Below, piece after piece: positions 45,658 through 54,604 of a stretch of 64,000 nt of DNA. The first letter of the stretch is position 1; the number at the start of each line of letters is the position of its first letter. The stretch is from Arenibacter catalasegens (GTDB taxonomy: Bacteria > Bacteroidota > Bacteroidia > Flavobacteriales > Flavobacteriaceae), in assembly GCF_002909235.1 (NCBI RefSeq), contig NZ_PHQQ01000022.1, forward strand, positions 1-64,000, read 5' to 3'. Position numbers and translations under genes: made by a program. The notes under the pieces were generated by a model. It made no database searches. It was not told the DNA's origin and saw nothing but the letters and a program-made list of their open reading frames with translations.

Positions 45658-46284
45658 ACCCTTTATTTTCGAATTTAAAGAAACAAAACCATAAAGCCAG
45701 AGCCATGAGGCCTCACAGGGCAACAGGTATTACGCTAAAGGGTTTTTGTCAAATTATGGAAGTGTAATTAAACAATTGCAAAAATTGAATATATTATTGG
45801 GAATATAGTATGTGGATTTTTCAGAACAGAGTATTTGCTCTTGGTCTTATCGTCTCTAAACAAAGTCTAATAGACTATCGACCGAATTTATAAACAAGTA
45901 ATTAAACTTCTAAAAAACTGAAAAGTCTTATTGGAAACCTTACGGTTTCAGAAATAAAATAGAGCTAAGCATGTGAAGCCTACTAGGTTTTTTTAACCAT
46001 CTAGGAACCGCATAAGAATGCAAAAGGAGTCGAAAAAATGCCCTTCATGCATTTTTTCGACTCCTTACAAGCTATTACTGTTTTTATGATTGCCATACCT
46101 ATGCCCATAATATTTATCTTTATGCAAAGGTCTAAAACATGTTCTTATGAAATGAGCCATGACAATTCTTGATACCAACCGAAATCGAAGATTCACGAAC
46201 TCCAAAATTTAAAATAAAAAAATCGTGAGTAAATGATTATTGGCGAATTACATCTGACCTTTCAAAAACAATAAAAATAAACAG
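45658..46284. other. intergenic stretch with a strong hairpin
   Basis: No supported gene. The 18-bp perfect hairpin at 46024-46066 is the one clear feature. Confidence 0.45.
46024..46066. terminator. 18-bp perfect hairpin, bidirectional terminator or MITE-like
   Basis: AAGGAGTCGAAAAAATGC pairs perfectly with GCATTTTTTCGACTCCTT around a 7-nt loop (CCTTCAT). The T6 tract lies within the stem. No gene ends close by on either side. Confidence 0.55.
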
Positions 46285-46770
46285 ATGAAAATTAATACTA
46301 ATGTTTTTCTCATTTTTTCAATCTTACTATTTTTTGCTTGTAGTAATGACAATGCCAATCTTTCAGAATCGGACAAGGCTCAAGCCCTACTGGGACAATG
46401 GGAATATGAATCCATAATGACCGATAGAGCGGTAGATATCAATGGCGACGGCACCTCAAATATAGATTTGTTCAACACACAGGAAATTAAACAATGTATC
46501 AAAGATAATTTGACCTTTTTTGCTAAAAGGGGGGAAGGAGAGAAAGGAGCTTATAACATCAACGAGAACGGGCTTGCTTGTGATGGAAATCAAGCGTTTA
46601 CCACTATTGAAACAGATTCATACGAACTCATAAACAATAATCGTATCGTTTTTGATACACGAAACGAAATGAAGATTATGGAATTTACCAAAAATAAACT
46701 TGTGGTAGAGACCGAGGATAATCTTGATGGCACCGATGTTTTGGTAACCATTATCCTCAAAAAAAGTTAA
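46285..46770 (+). CDS. lipocalin-like lipoprotein
   Basis: A 161-aa lipoprotein (lipobox FFAC, C19). The mature part opens LLGQWEYESIMTDRAVDING and continues as alternating beta strands (NLTFFAKRGEG, FTTIETDSYELINN, RIVFDTRNEMKIMEF, LVVETEDNLDGTDVLVTIIL). This is the layout of the lipocalin-like family common in flavobacteria. It is convergent with the end of the tra operon (32 bp between the stops), so it marks the operon border. Ligand and role are unknown. Confidence 0.75.
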   Translation: MKINTNVFLIFSILLFFACSNDNANLSESDKAQALLGQWEYESIMTDRAVDINGDGTSNIDLFNTQEIKQCIKDNLTFFAKRGEGEKGAYNINENGLACDGNQAFTTIETDSYELINNNRIVFDTRNEMKIMEFTKNKLVVETEDNLDGTDVLVTIILKKS

Positions 46771-46802
46771 ATGCCAAAATGGTTCTTATGTTACTTTTTC
46801 CA

Positions 46803-49800
46803 TTATACCCTAATTATTGACCCCCTTACTGTATTACTCCATTGCCCATTGCTGTCCTGTACCCTGACCTCATAATCTTGGTCTAGGTATTTAAGTCTAT
46901 TCTCCCTCGGTTCTTCCTCTAGTTCAAAATAGCGTTCAACACCCGATCCTCTTGCGTCATTGTAATTGAATAACATTGTATCCCATCTATTATTATTACG
47001 GTTATAAATACGAACCTCCACCTGTTGTAAAGTGGCACCATTATAGGCTTCGGAACAATTTGCAGCAAAACAGGTATATATCCGAACCACGTAGTCACAG
47101 CCATTAAGACCACCACATCGGATATTATGCTTCTCTCCTTTGACAGCTGCTGTGGGCTTTTTAAGCATTAAAATCGATTCACTGGTGGTCTGTGATATGC
47201 CGGTTGAATTTTCGACACGAAAATTAATAGTAAAACTGTCGTCGATTTGTGGATAAAACTGCATAGCAACAGAACCGTACTCCAAGGGAATAACCTCACC
47301 TTCCCTATATATTTTTCCCCGATGGTTTATGTACCCACCATTCATATCGGCAAATTCAAATGTCATTTGGTACATGACAGTTGTATCGTGTCCAGAGGTG
47401 GCATTTGTGACCACATTCAATAGGAAGGGTTGATTTTCATATTTATCTTGGGACGACTGACCGACGGTAAAATCAAAAAATTCTTCATAATTTTCAAAAT
47501 TAATATTGACATCTGCTGTTTTTTCAACTTCTGAAGATGATCTGACCGTAAACTCAATATTATGATTGGATTCAGATATTCCTATATACCTTCCTTGGAA
47601 AGAGCCAACTGGAACGTTAAAACTTTCTCCAGCAGCATAGGTATTGCCTTGATATTCAAAGTTACCATTACTGCTTCCCGATGAAAAATACATCACATAG
47701 CTATCACCTCCAATGCCCAATTCTGTAATATTGAAATTAATAGCTACAATTTCTCCTGTATATACCTGTGATTGTGTCGCGTTAGCATTAAAATTATAAT
47801 TCTTTGGAGTTACATCAATGGATATAGTAACAGTTTTTTCAAGACCGGTTTCGTTTTGAACATAAAAAGTCAAATTGATATTGCTCTCGTCGGTGCCTTC
47901 CAGGCTCCAGTTGAAATTTCCTTTGGGAACATCATAAATATTCCCTGCACTCACTTCTGTGCCATTTTCATTCTTGATGAGGGCATTTCCGTTTAAGCTA
48001 TATCGGATGGTATATTCGGAAGAACCAATACTTTCTGAAATGTTGAAGTTAAGCGAGGTGATCTCGCCGACTGAAATATCGGTTTTTTGACTCCCTCCAG
48101 TGAACAAGAAATCTACTTGGTTGTAGTTGACCGAAGTATTTGCAGTATGCGTAACATTCGCACTTGATTCTACACTCAGTACAATATCATGCTGACCAGC
48201 TTGAGTACCTGTATAGACTACATTATTATTGTTTGGGCCAAGTTGAAATTTTTCGCCTGGACCATACTCCGTTCCGTTTACCCGCAATGAGCTATTCTTG
48301 CCGGATGAATAAAAGGCTTCATATGTATCATTGGTTCCTTCAGGTATTTCATTGATATCGATAATTACATTTACCGGTAAATTTGCAAATTCCGAAGTCT
48401 TCGATGGGGTTATACTTACGGTAAAATCGTTCTGTTTGGTTTCAAGGTCAATATTGACCGGCCCCACTTCTTGCCCGTAATTGTCGGTTACAATAAATGA
48501 TATCTGGTGCGAACCCAAATTTTCTGGATAATAATAAAGTGAAAAGTTACCAAGTTCAACTGGATAGCCTGTTGAGTTCTGTAGGGTGTTGCCATTGATC
48601 CCGGTCAGCCTTCCGTTGCCCTCCACAATTTCATAGGAAATATTGTAATCTATATTCTCTGTGTTGCCATTGGATTTAATATTAAAATTGAGTTGAGTAC
48701 GCTCATTTAAAAAAACTGAATTGCTTTCCGAATTACCGGAAAAAGTAAATGGGATGTTCGCCACCTCGATTTCAACGCTGTCCTGTTTTATCTGTCCGTT
48801 GGAATCCCTCACATCAAAGAATATTGTCCGTTTTCCCAGTTCAGTACTCGTAAAAGTGAAATTGTACGAATTGGGAATTATAGGCCTATATTTACCTGGA
48901 TCCATTACACCACCGTTCTGGTCGCGCACGGTACCAGCACCTTCGCTAGTAGGTGAAAAGGAATGGGTAATTTCATATGCTACGTCAGATTCTTCGTCTT
49001 GGGTCCTCAGATCTATGGCGACGGCCAGATTAGTATTCAATTCCACTTGGGTCGATGCCGCGGTGGCATTAATGGTAAAGCCGAGGTTAAGTACAGTAAG
49101 AAGTAGAACCTCGGTCAAGGTAGCACCATCAGGAGCTTTGGCCGTAACGATTAATCTATGTTCGCCCAAGGTATCCGGAAGGTATCCCATCTCCGAAATT
49201 CCTTTTGGTAAGTTAAATGGTTTTCCAGCGTCAAAAGCTTCTTCTTTCAAATAGAGTTTCCCGGTTCCATTTTCAATCTGATACGTTATTTCAAATTCCC
49301 CTTTATTATCGGGGTTTTCGGTTTCCTTATCCCTAAGAAGTGTTACGTTCACAGGATTCTTGGAATTGATGATAAAATCGTTGACTCCTTTGTTTAGCAA
49401 AAAGCTAAAACTGGCGTATTTGGCATAGTGCAATAGTTCCAATTTTTTCTCCCTGGCATTTGAATCCCATGCAATGAAGTTAATTTTATGCATGCCTGTA
49501 TCGATGGCTACATAATTATATGACCACTGCTTGTCGATAATGTTCAGCGTATCATTATCACGGATAGTATCGCCTGCCATGTTCATGAAGTATCCCTTGC
49601 CATTCAAAGTCGTATATCGCGCATAATAATGAACAGTACTTATTTCTTTTTCAGGAACAATCGAAAAGGAAGTTCTGGCACTTTCAAAAACGAAACTGGT
49701 TTCCGGCTGTTCAATGGAGAAATCAAAATCAAAATCATCCAAAATAATATCCTCAAAATCCTTGCTACAAGCAATGATAAGCACTGATATTAAGGAGACA

Positions 49801-49841
49801 AGACCCAGTGCTACTTTAGTTATTCTTTTGTAGTTTTTCAT
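46803..49841 (-). CDS. giant TraQ-like (DUF3872) repeat lipoprotein at the end of the tra operon
   Basis: A 1012-aa lipoprotein (lipobox IIAC, C25; ATG at 49841 preferred over a TTG two codons upstream). The start of the mature protein, DDFDFDFSIEQPETSF, matches the beginning of the conjugative transposon protein TraQ (DUF3872), usually about 150 residues. Here the Ig-like unit is repeated about eight or nine times (NFNITE, YTIRYSLNGNALIKNENGTE, TGTQAGQHDIVLSVESSANV and so on, each 95-100 residues). A Cys-containing C-terminal domain (about 905-1012, IRCGGLNGCDYVVRIYTC) follows. It is the last gene of the operon, 11 bp after traO. A long surface stalk or adhesin for mating contact is a plausible role; this is inference. 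Confidence 0.8.
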   Translation of the reverse strand: MKNYKRITKVALGLVSLISVLIIACSKDFEDIILDDFDFDFSIEQPETSFVFESARTSFSIVPEKEISTVHYYARYTTLNGKGYFMNMAGDTIRDNDTLNIIDKQWSYNYVAIDTGMHKINFIAWDSNAREKKLELLHYAKYASFSFLLNKGVNDFIINSKNPVNVTLLRDKETENPDNKGEFEITYQIENGTGKLYLKEEAFDAGKPFNLPKGISEMGYLPDTLGEHRLIVTAKAPDGATLTEVLLLTVLNLGFTINATAASTQVELNTNLAVAIDLRTQDEESDVAYEITHSFSPTSEGAGTVRDQNGGVMDPGKYRPIIPNSYNFTFTSTELGKRTIFFDVRDSNGQIKQDSVEIEVANIPFTFSGNSESNSVFLNERTQLNFNIKSNGNTENIDYNISYEIVEGNGRLTGINGNTLQNSTGYPVELGNFSLYYYPENLGSHQISFIVTDNYGQEVGPVNIDLETKQNDFTVSITPSKTSEFANLPVNVIIDINEIPEGTNDTYEAFYSSGKNSSLRVNGTEYGPGEKFQLGPNNNNVVYTGTQAGQHDIVLSVESSANVTHTANTSVNYNQVDFLFTGGSQKTDISVGEITSLNFNISESIGSSEYTIRYSLNGNALIKNENGTEVSAGNIYDVPKGNFNWSLEGTDESNINLTFYVQNETGLEKTVTISIDVTPKNYNFNANATQSQVYTGEIVAINFNITELGIGGDSYVMYFSSGSSNGNFEYQGNTYAAGESFNVPVGSFQGRYIGISESNHNIEFTVRSSSEVEKTADVNINFENYEEFFDFTVGQSSQDKYENQPFLLNVVTNATSGHDTTVMYQMTFEFADMNGGYINHRGKIYREGEVIPLEYGSVAMQFYPQIDDSFTINFRVENSTGISQTTSESILMLKKPTAAVKGEKHNIRCGGLNGCDYVVRIYTCFAANCSEAYNGATLQQVEVRIYNRNNNRWDTMLFNYNDARGSGVERYFELEEEPRENRLKYLDQDYEVRVQDSNGQWSNTVRGSIIRV

Positions 49842-49852
49842 CTTCAAAGTGT

Positions 49853-50392
49853 TTAGAACAGAAAATAGCGAAGACCAATTCCGACATAAGGATAAAAATT
49901 TCCTACATCGCTATTGACGTGATAGTATTCGTTGGCCTTTAGTAGAAAGGAGAAATCATTGCTGAGGGTTATTTCCCCTTCCAGTCCCAAATAGGCTCCA
50001 TATATAAATTGACTTCTAGCATCTATGATCGCTCCGTTCTCAAGCAAGTTGCTGCCATTGTTAATGACCTCGTATCCGATAATTGCCCCACCGCCAAAAT
50101 TGAGGGCATACCGTTTAAAATTTTTCTGTTCCCAAATCTTGATAAAGTATCCGGGCTGTACAGTGAAAATGTTATAAGGAATATCAAACGAACCTTTATC
50201 CTCTGCAATGGCGGCAAATATGCTCAATTGCACATATCGGTCCCGGTTCACGTGGTAGTTGAACGTGGCCATTATACCATAACCATCCTCTGCGTAACCC
50301 CCGCTTATTCCGACCGATGAGGCATAATTGCCACTTTGCGTGTATGCCATTGTCGAAATGAAAAGTGCCAAAACTGTTATGGAGTTCCTCAT
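49853..50392 (-). CDS. traO: conjugative transposon protein TraO
   Basis: A 179-aa protein with signal peptide (VLALFISTMAYTQ) and a small outer-membrane beta-barrel pattern: YGIMATFNYHVNRDRYVQLS, YFIKIWEQKNFKRYALNFGG, YGAYLGLEGEITLSNDFSFL and a terminal aromatic strand GIGLRYFLF. This fits the TraO family, which is thought to be an outer-membrane part of the transfer channel. It follows traN by 2 bp and precedes the TraQ-like gene by 11 bp. Length is normal for the family. Confidence 0.88.
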   Translation of the reverse strand: MRNSITVLALFISTMAYTQSGNYASSVGISGGYAEDGYGIMATFNYHVNRDRYVQLSIFAAIAEDKGSFDIPYNIFTVQPGYFIKIWEQKNFKRYALNFGGGAIIGYEVINNGSNLLENGAIIDARSQFIYGAYLGLEGEITLSNDFSFLLKANEYYHVNSDVGNFYPYVGIGLRYFLF

Positions 50393-50394
50393 TT

Positions 50395-51369
50395 TTAAAA
50401 GTTTATGGGATTATTGATAATTTCATGGCCTATTCGCAATGAAAGATTGCGGTTGCCGGACTCCTCGTCCAATTCCACTAGGACCTCTTTTTTCTCATCC
50501 AAGGCAAACTTTTTAAATACCACAACAAAATGGTTCTCGCTTTTTCCTGCTATGGTTTTAGGTTGTTTGTAGACAAAAACCGGTTTGAGCTCCATTTTTT
50601 GGTTACTACTACTATTTTTATAGTTGGTTGCAATTTGATGCTTTATAAAATTGATATCCATATCAAGGCCTTCCTTGTTTTCTATCCTATATTGAAAATA
50701 AAGCTCGTCCTCGTTATAGTAGACACCTTTTAGCCATAGGAAAACATTGTCCAATCTAGAAAAATACCGACTGATTTTAGGCTTGTCGAATTGCATATAA
50801 TAACATCGAAGGCGATAGTATTCCAAGGGGTCGGATAGGTACAATTCTTTAGTAGCACTATCTTTAGAATTATCAGCAACTATTTTGGAGGGGTTTTTAA
50901 TATGGGAAGTAGTGTCCATTTTCTGAATTTCATTGCTAAGCTTCTCAGAGGTGTCTATCAGCCGCCCATTTTCATTCCTTTTTTCAATTGGTTTACCCTC
51001 TATGTTGGCAACGGCCATTTCTTGAGTGATGTACCATGTCGTTTTTTCCGGAACCGTAACTAGTTCTAGTACAAAATCGTAAACGTTTCCAGTATCCGTA
51101 ATGACCAAATAGTTGGTTACATTTTCTTTTTCGATGGCGAGTTCATCGTAATAGAGTTTTATTATTCGGCCACTAAATTTACCGCCTTCCGGTTTTGGTA
51201 AGTCCACAATAAAACCGAAATCGTTGCCGATACTACTTTCCGAAATGTTTTCGGGAAAAATAAGAATGGTCTTGAAGTCCTTAGATATTTGCAAGGTATC
51301 GCTAGAGGCTTGGCCAACCAACGCATACCCTGAAAATAGGACCGATATGAGCAATATTGCCTTCATCAT
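50395..51369 (-). CDS. traN: conjugative transposon protein TraN (DUF4138)
   Basis: A 324-aa exported protein. The signal peptide is followed by the DUF4138 core (ILIFPENISESSIGNDFGFI, LYYDELAIEKENVTNYLVIT, and a C-terminal Ig-like part with YFQYRIENKEGLDMDINF). TraN is counted as a VirB9-like periplasmic/outer-membrane component. The first in-frame start is a GTG at 51372 overlapping the traM stop; the ATG at 51369 (or 51366) is more likely. Gene order traM-traN-traO with overlaps of only a few bases is typical. Confidence 0.9.
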   Translation of the reverse strand: MMKAILLISVLFSGYALVGQASSDTLQISKDFKTILIFPENISESSIGNDFGFIVDLPKPEGGKFSGRIIKLYYDELAIEKENVTNYLVITDTGNVYDFVLELVTVPEKTTWYITQEMAVANIEGKPIEKRNENGRLIDTSEKLSNEIQKMDTTSHIKNPSKIVADNSKDSATKELYLSDPLEYYRLRCYYMQFDKPKISRYFSRLDNVFLWLKGVYYNEDELYFQYRIENKEGLDMDINFIKHQIATNYKNSSSNQKMELKPVFVYKQPKTIAGKSENHFVVVFKKFALDEKKEVLVELDEESGNRNLSLRIGHEIINNPINF

Positions 51370-51371
51370 CA

Positions 51372-52382
51372 CTATATTTTTTTTGGTTTTAGAATTACAC
51401 GGTCTCCATTTACCAGAAGTATCTTGTCTTTCTGTTTGTATTTTTTCTTTTGGAAAAAATTGCCAAAGGAGCGTACCAGGTTTTGTGCCAATGGAATTTC
51501 TACTGTTTCGCCGACAGCCTCCGATAATTCGTTTACACTTTGTTGTTGAATATCGGCTGTGAATTCCTGCAATAACTGACCTGCTCGCTCATTGTGCAGT
51601 CCGACCATGCCATCTTCCTGATCAATAGCGGTCAATTCCATTTCTAAATTGTCAATATTGGTTATCTCCAATAAAACCCTTGATCCCTTCACGTTGGCTG
51701 TTGCGTAAACAAATGTATTCCTAGAGAATCGCCTACCCTTGAAATAGATATCATCCTTTAAGATCAGGGTAACACGGTTACCCGGTAAAATAAACTGGTC
51801 ACGGTAAATTGCTGCATCGAATGCTATTGCATTTGTCTTTGAGTCGGTGGATGGTTCTGTATATGGAGCGGAATAATCCTGACTACGGGCAAGCCTTTGA
51901 TCCCTTGCTTGCATCAATAGATTTCTGTATTCCAGTTTTTTTTGTGCATCCGTGGTTTTGGAAGTGTACTCGGGAATAATTGTTTCGGGATATGAAGTGT
52001 CCTTGACACTCCTATTGCTAATGTTTTCCTTTTCATCCAAAGAAAAGTTATTGAGTTCCTCTAAAATACGTTCTAACGAATCATTCTCTTTCTTGGTTTC
52101 TAAAATGCTCTTGAAGAGTCCTTTTGACCTCAATTGATCTAGTGAATCTTGTTGTAACTTTTTGTAAATATCGTTAGGTTTCGTAGCATCGAGTTGTTTG
52201 TTATGGTCTGGCAAAGTATTATTGTACGCATCATCGGTTTTACTATTTTGCTTGCCTTTCGCCATGGAACTGATACTGGTCATTACAAAGAATACGGCCA
52301 GAAGGACTATAATTGGTGCAAAAAAAGCGAACAGTCTATGCCGTTTTATCCAAAGGTTGAATTTGTCAATTTTGTGGTTCAT
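51372..52382 (-). CDS. traM: conjugative transposon protein TraM
   Basis: A 336-aa protein with a cytoplasmic N-terminus, one transmembrane helix (about 17-38), a long polar linker with coiled-coil character (about 55-165), and a C-terminal beta domain (about 195-335). That domain includes RVTLILKDDIYFKGRRFSRN and LEITNIDNLEMELTAIDQED, as in VirB10-like scaffold proteins. It should span inner membrane and periplasm and connect TraN/TraO to the inner-membrane complex. It lies 10 bp after traK and touches traN. Confidence 0.9.
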   Translation of the reverse strand: MNHKIDKFNLWIKRHRLFAFFAPIIVLLAVFFVMTSISSMAKGKQNSKTDDAYNNTLPDHNKQLDATKPNDIYKKLQQDSLDQLRSKGLFKSILETKKENDSLERILEELNNFSLDEKENISNRSVKDTSYPETIIPEYTSKTTDAQKKLEYRNLLMQARDQRLARSQDYSAPYTEPSTDSKTNAIAFDAAIYRDQFILPGNRVTLILKDDIYFKGRRFSRNTFVYATANVKGSRVLLEITNIDNLEMELTAIDQEDGMVGLHNERAGQLLQEFTADIQQQSVNELSEAVGETVEIPLAQNLVRSFGNFFQKKKYKQKDKILLVNGDRVILKPKKI

Positions 52383-52392
52383 GGGTTGGTTA

Positions 52393-53010
52393 TTACAAAT
52401 CTTGGTTGTTCAAAACGTCAAACTTTATAATCTTTAGTCCGTTCAAATTATTTGGAGTTGAGCTGGTCTCGACCAAGTACCCTTTGGTTATCATATTCCG
52501 ATATTCCACATTGCCACTCTTTAAAATCCTTTGTTTTCCAACGAATCGAAATGGAAATGGATATTCGGAGTAATCCACGAAAATTGAATCCTTTTCTATT
52601 TCTATCGAATAGCCACTTTTGGCGATATCCTCGTAATAGTTTTGATCGATCAAACGATTGTACAGCCTTTGTACCGAATGATCGGCCATATACAGCGCCT
52701 TATCTTCGATATTTCTCTTGATATGGCGTAAATCGGGTTCCAACGCAAAAAACAATTCATGGAAATTGGCAATATGGCCTTCACATAAAATATCTATTGC
52801 CCGCTTATAGTCCTTTATCCTGACGGCAGCCAGCTTCTGGCCGTTATCGAGCAGATAGAAATTGTTTTTGGCGCTCTCGTTCGTCTTGTAGGTATAAAAG
52901 ATATTGAGGATAGTGGTTACGAACGTGAGAATTAAAGATACATATAGCACTTTGTTACTCCTACTACCAATCTTGCTTAAATCGTTGAAAATCTTATAAT
53001 TACCGTCCAT
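52393..53010 (-). CDS. traK: conjugative transposon protein TraK
   Basis: A 205-aa VirB8-like protein. A short cytoplasmic N-terminus and one transmembrane helix (about 22-42) are followed by a periplasmic NTF2-like domain (DYKRAIDILCEGHIANFHEL, FALEPDLRHIKRNIEDKALY, LYNRLIDQNYYEDIAKSGYS). This is the standard TraK pattern (DVLSxGHVxxFHELFFTLxPD). It nucleates assembly of the transfer channel in the family. The small traL gene that usually follows is absent; traM starts 10 bp after it. Confidence 0.92.
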   Translation of the reverse strand: MDGNYKIFNDLSKIGSRSNKVLYVSLILTFVTTILNIFYTYKTNESAKNNFYLLDNGQKLAAVRIKDYKRAIDILCEGHIANFHELFFALEPDLRHIKRNIEDKALYMADHSVQRLYNRLIDQNYYEDIAKSGYSIEIEKDSIFVDYSEYPFPFRFVGKQRILKSGNVEYRNMITKGYLVETSSTPNNLNGLKIIKFDVLNNQDL

Positions 53011-53056
53011 CTGTTTTTTTGATATCGTTTAAAGTCAATTTTTATCGTTAAACTGC

Positions 53057-53968
53057 TTATTGTATTAGGGTTCTTACTCCCTTTGTAGCTCCTCCCGTGT
53101 TGGCATCAACTGTCGTTTGTGCTACTTTTTTCACATAGTGTTTTGTCTGATCTTTCAAATGGCTGGCACTGACGTTCATTCCCTGCACGATGAAGTTGGA
53201 TAATATAGGGGCCTTTAGATAAACAAAAACGTTCATCAACATCAACAAACCGCAGGTGAGCACTAAACCTAAATTCGCATCTCCTTCGGACAGTAATGAG
53301 TCTATCAGCTTATCCAATACGTGCAGCATAAAGTTATCGATAAGGTGAAGCATGGGTATCCAGAGGCAGACACTCATGAATTTTTGTAGCCATGCCTTCC
53401 ACATACCGGAAAATACTGGTATGAAGGACAACCCTATATTTAATGGCCCAAATATTATTAACACGAACAAGTACATTACGGACATCGCTTTTATCCCCAC
53501 AAATACGACTGCGGAAATGACCGATGCAATGGCAGTAACCCCGGAAGTGATAGCCCCGAGAATAAGTACTTGTATAGCCTCCGGATCCCCTTGTAGAAGC
53601 ACCCAGGATACACCAAAATCCACCATAGCTGTTGTCTGAGCTACTAGAATTTTAATGTGGAGAATGTCCCATGAAATATCATTTGCCTTTAAGGACATTC
53701 CAATACCTTGGTAGAATTCAAGAATGGTCCTTGTCAGGGCGCGATAATTAAAAAGGACAAAGGCCAATGGAACCCATTTGAGATGTTCGAAAATATCAGC
53801 TCGCTTATCCTTATTGAGAAACACTAGAATGGCAACTATTGAAATACCTATACATGCGAAAACCTGACCGATTTCTATCATCGGGTCAACCACTTCGTAG
53901 GCATCTAAAATATATTGATCAAAAAGTTCATTGACCGATTCCCGTATTCCTTTGTCAGTGATGTTCAT
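53057..53968 (-). CDS. traJ: conjugative transposon protein TraJ
   Basis: A 303-aa polytopic inner-membrane protein (VirB6/TrbL-like) with about six hydrophobic segments, among them VFACIGISIVAILVFL, VLILGAITSGVTAIASVISA, VMYLFVLIIFGPLNIGLSFI and LTCGLLMLMNVFVYL. The conserved stretch FIPVFSGMWKAWLQKFMSVC with the following W-I-P is typical of TraJ. It forms part of the inner-membrane channel. It lies 7 bp after the DUF4141 gene and 46 bp before traK. Confidence 0.9.
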   Translation of the reverse strand: MNITDKGIRESVNELFDQYILDAYEVVDPMIEIGQVFACIGISIVAILVFLNKDKRADIFEHLKWVPLAFVLFNYRALTRTILEFYQGIGMSLKANDISWDILHIKILVAQTTAMVDFGVSWVLLQGDPEAIQVLILGAITSGVTAIASVISAVVFVGIKAMSVMYLFVLIIFGPLNIGLSFIPVFSGMWKAWLQKFMSVCLWIPMLHLIDNFMLHVLDKLIDSLLSEGDANLGLVLTCGLLMLMNVFVYLKAPILSNFIVQGMNVSASHLKDQTKHYVKKVAQTTVDANTGGATKGVRTLIQ

Positions 53969-53975
53969 ACCATGA

Positions 53976-54593
53976 TTAGTTTTTATTCATATTGATCAGT
54001 GTGCGGCGAGATTCTCGGAGGGAATTGATTTGTGATAGTTTATGATTGTAAACAATTAGGTTGTCCAAAATGGTTTCCAGTTTAACGTTAATGGCATCGA
54101 CCTTCTTTAGCCGTTCTTCAGGCAAAATGATGGCTTTGGTATTTATAATTTCATTGCATTGTTGAAATAGATTTTTAGTCTCCAAAAGAGCATTGGTGGC
54201 ATAACCAATAAATTCATCGATTTCCTTTCGCTCTAAATATTCCAATTCTTGGACGGTCTGTTTGGAAGTTCTATATGCTTCGAGAATCTTAGTTTTTAGT
54301 TCTATGGCCAAGCTCACATCTGTCGATCCGGTCACATATTTGGGTGCCTGTTTCTTAGCTTCTAGCTCTTCTTTCAGAATTTCTCTGGATTTGGAAGTTT
54401 CATTATTGTTTTTCTCCATTAGATTAATCAACTGAGACAAGTTTTTATTTACAGCTTTTAGCTCTATGTTGATATTCATTAGCTGGCTGTTGACCACCCC
54501 AACGCTAGCGTTTGTAGCAACATCTGTAACTGGAATCTGGGAAAAAAGCGCCAGGTGCAGCAATAGGCTCAGAATTACCGGAGTTAGTTTCAT
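53976..54593 (-). CDS. DUF4141 family conjugal protein (TraI position)
   Basis: A 205-aa exported protein: signal peptide (LSLLLHLALFSQ), then long helices with coiled-coil heptads (NINIELKAVNKNLSQLINLM, EYLERKEIDEFIGYATNALL). Position between traG and traJ and the coiled-coil layout match the DUF4141/TraI protein of Bacteroidetes conjugative transposons, a VirB5-like factor. Sequence similarity within this family is weak, so the call rests mainly on gene order and architecture. Confidence 0.75.
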   Translation of the reverse strand: MKLTPVILSLLLHLALFSQIPVTDVATNASVGVVNSQLMNINIELKAVNKNLSQLINLMEKNNNETSKSREILKEELEAKKQAPKYVTGSTDVSLAIELKTKILEAYRTSKQTVQELEYLERKEIDEFIGYATNALLETKNLFQQCNEIINTKAIILPEERLKKVDAINVKLETILDNLIVYNHKLSQINSLRESRRTLINMNKN

Positions 54594-54604
54594 TTTTTTT
54601 AGTT

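Noticed and set aside
47772-49254. Plus-strand frames opposite the TraQ-like gene (up to 177 codons)
   Set aside because: They are antisense to a continuous minus-strand gene with clear signal peptide and repeats.
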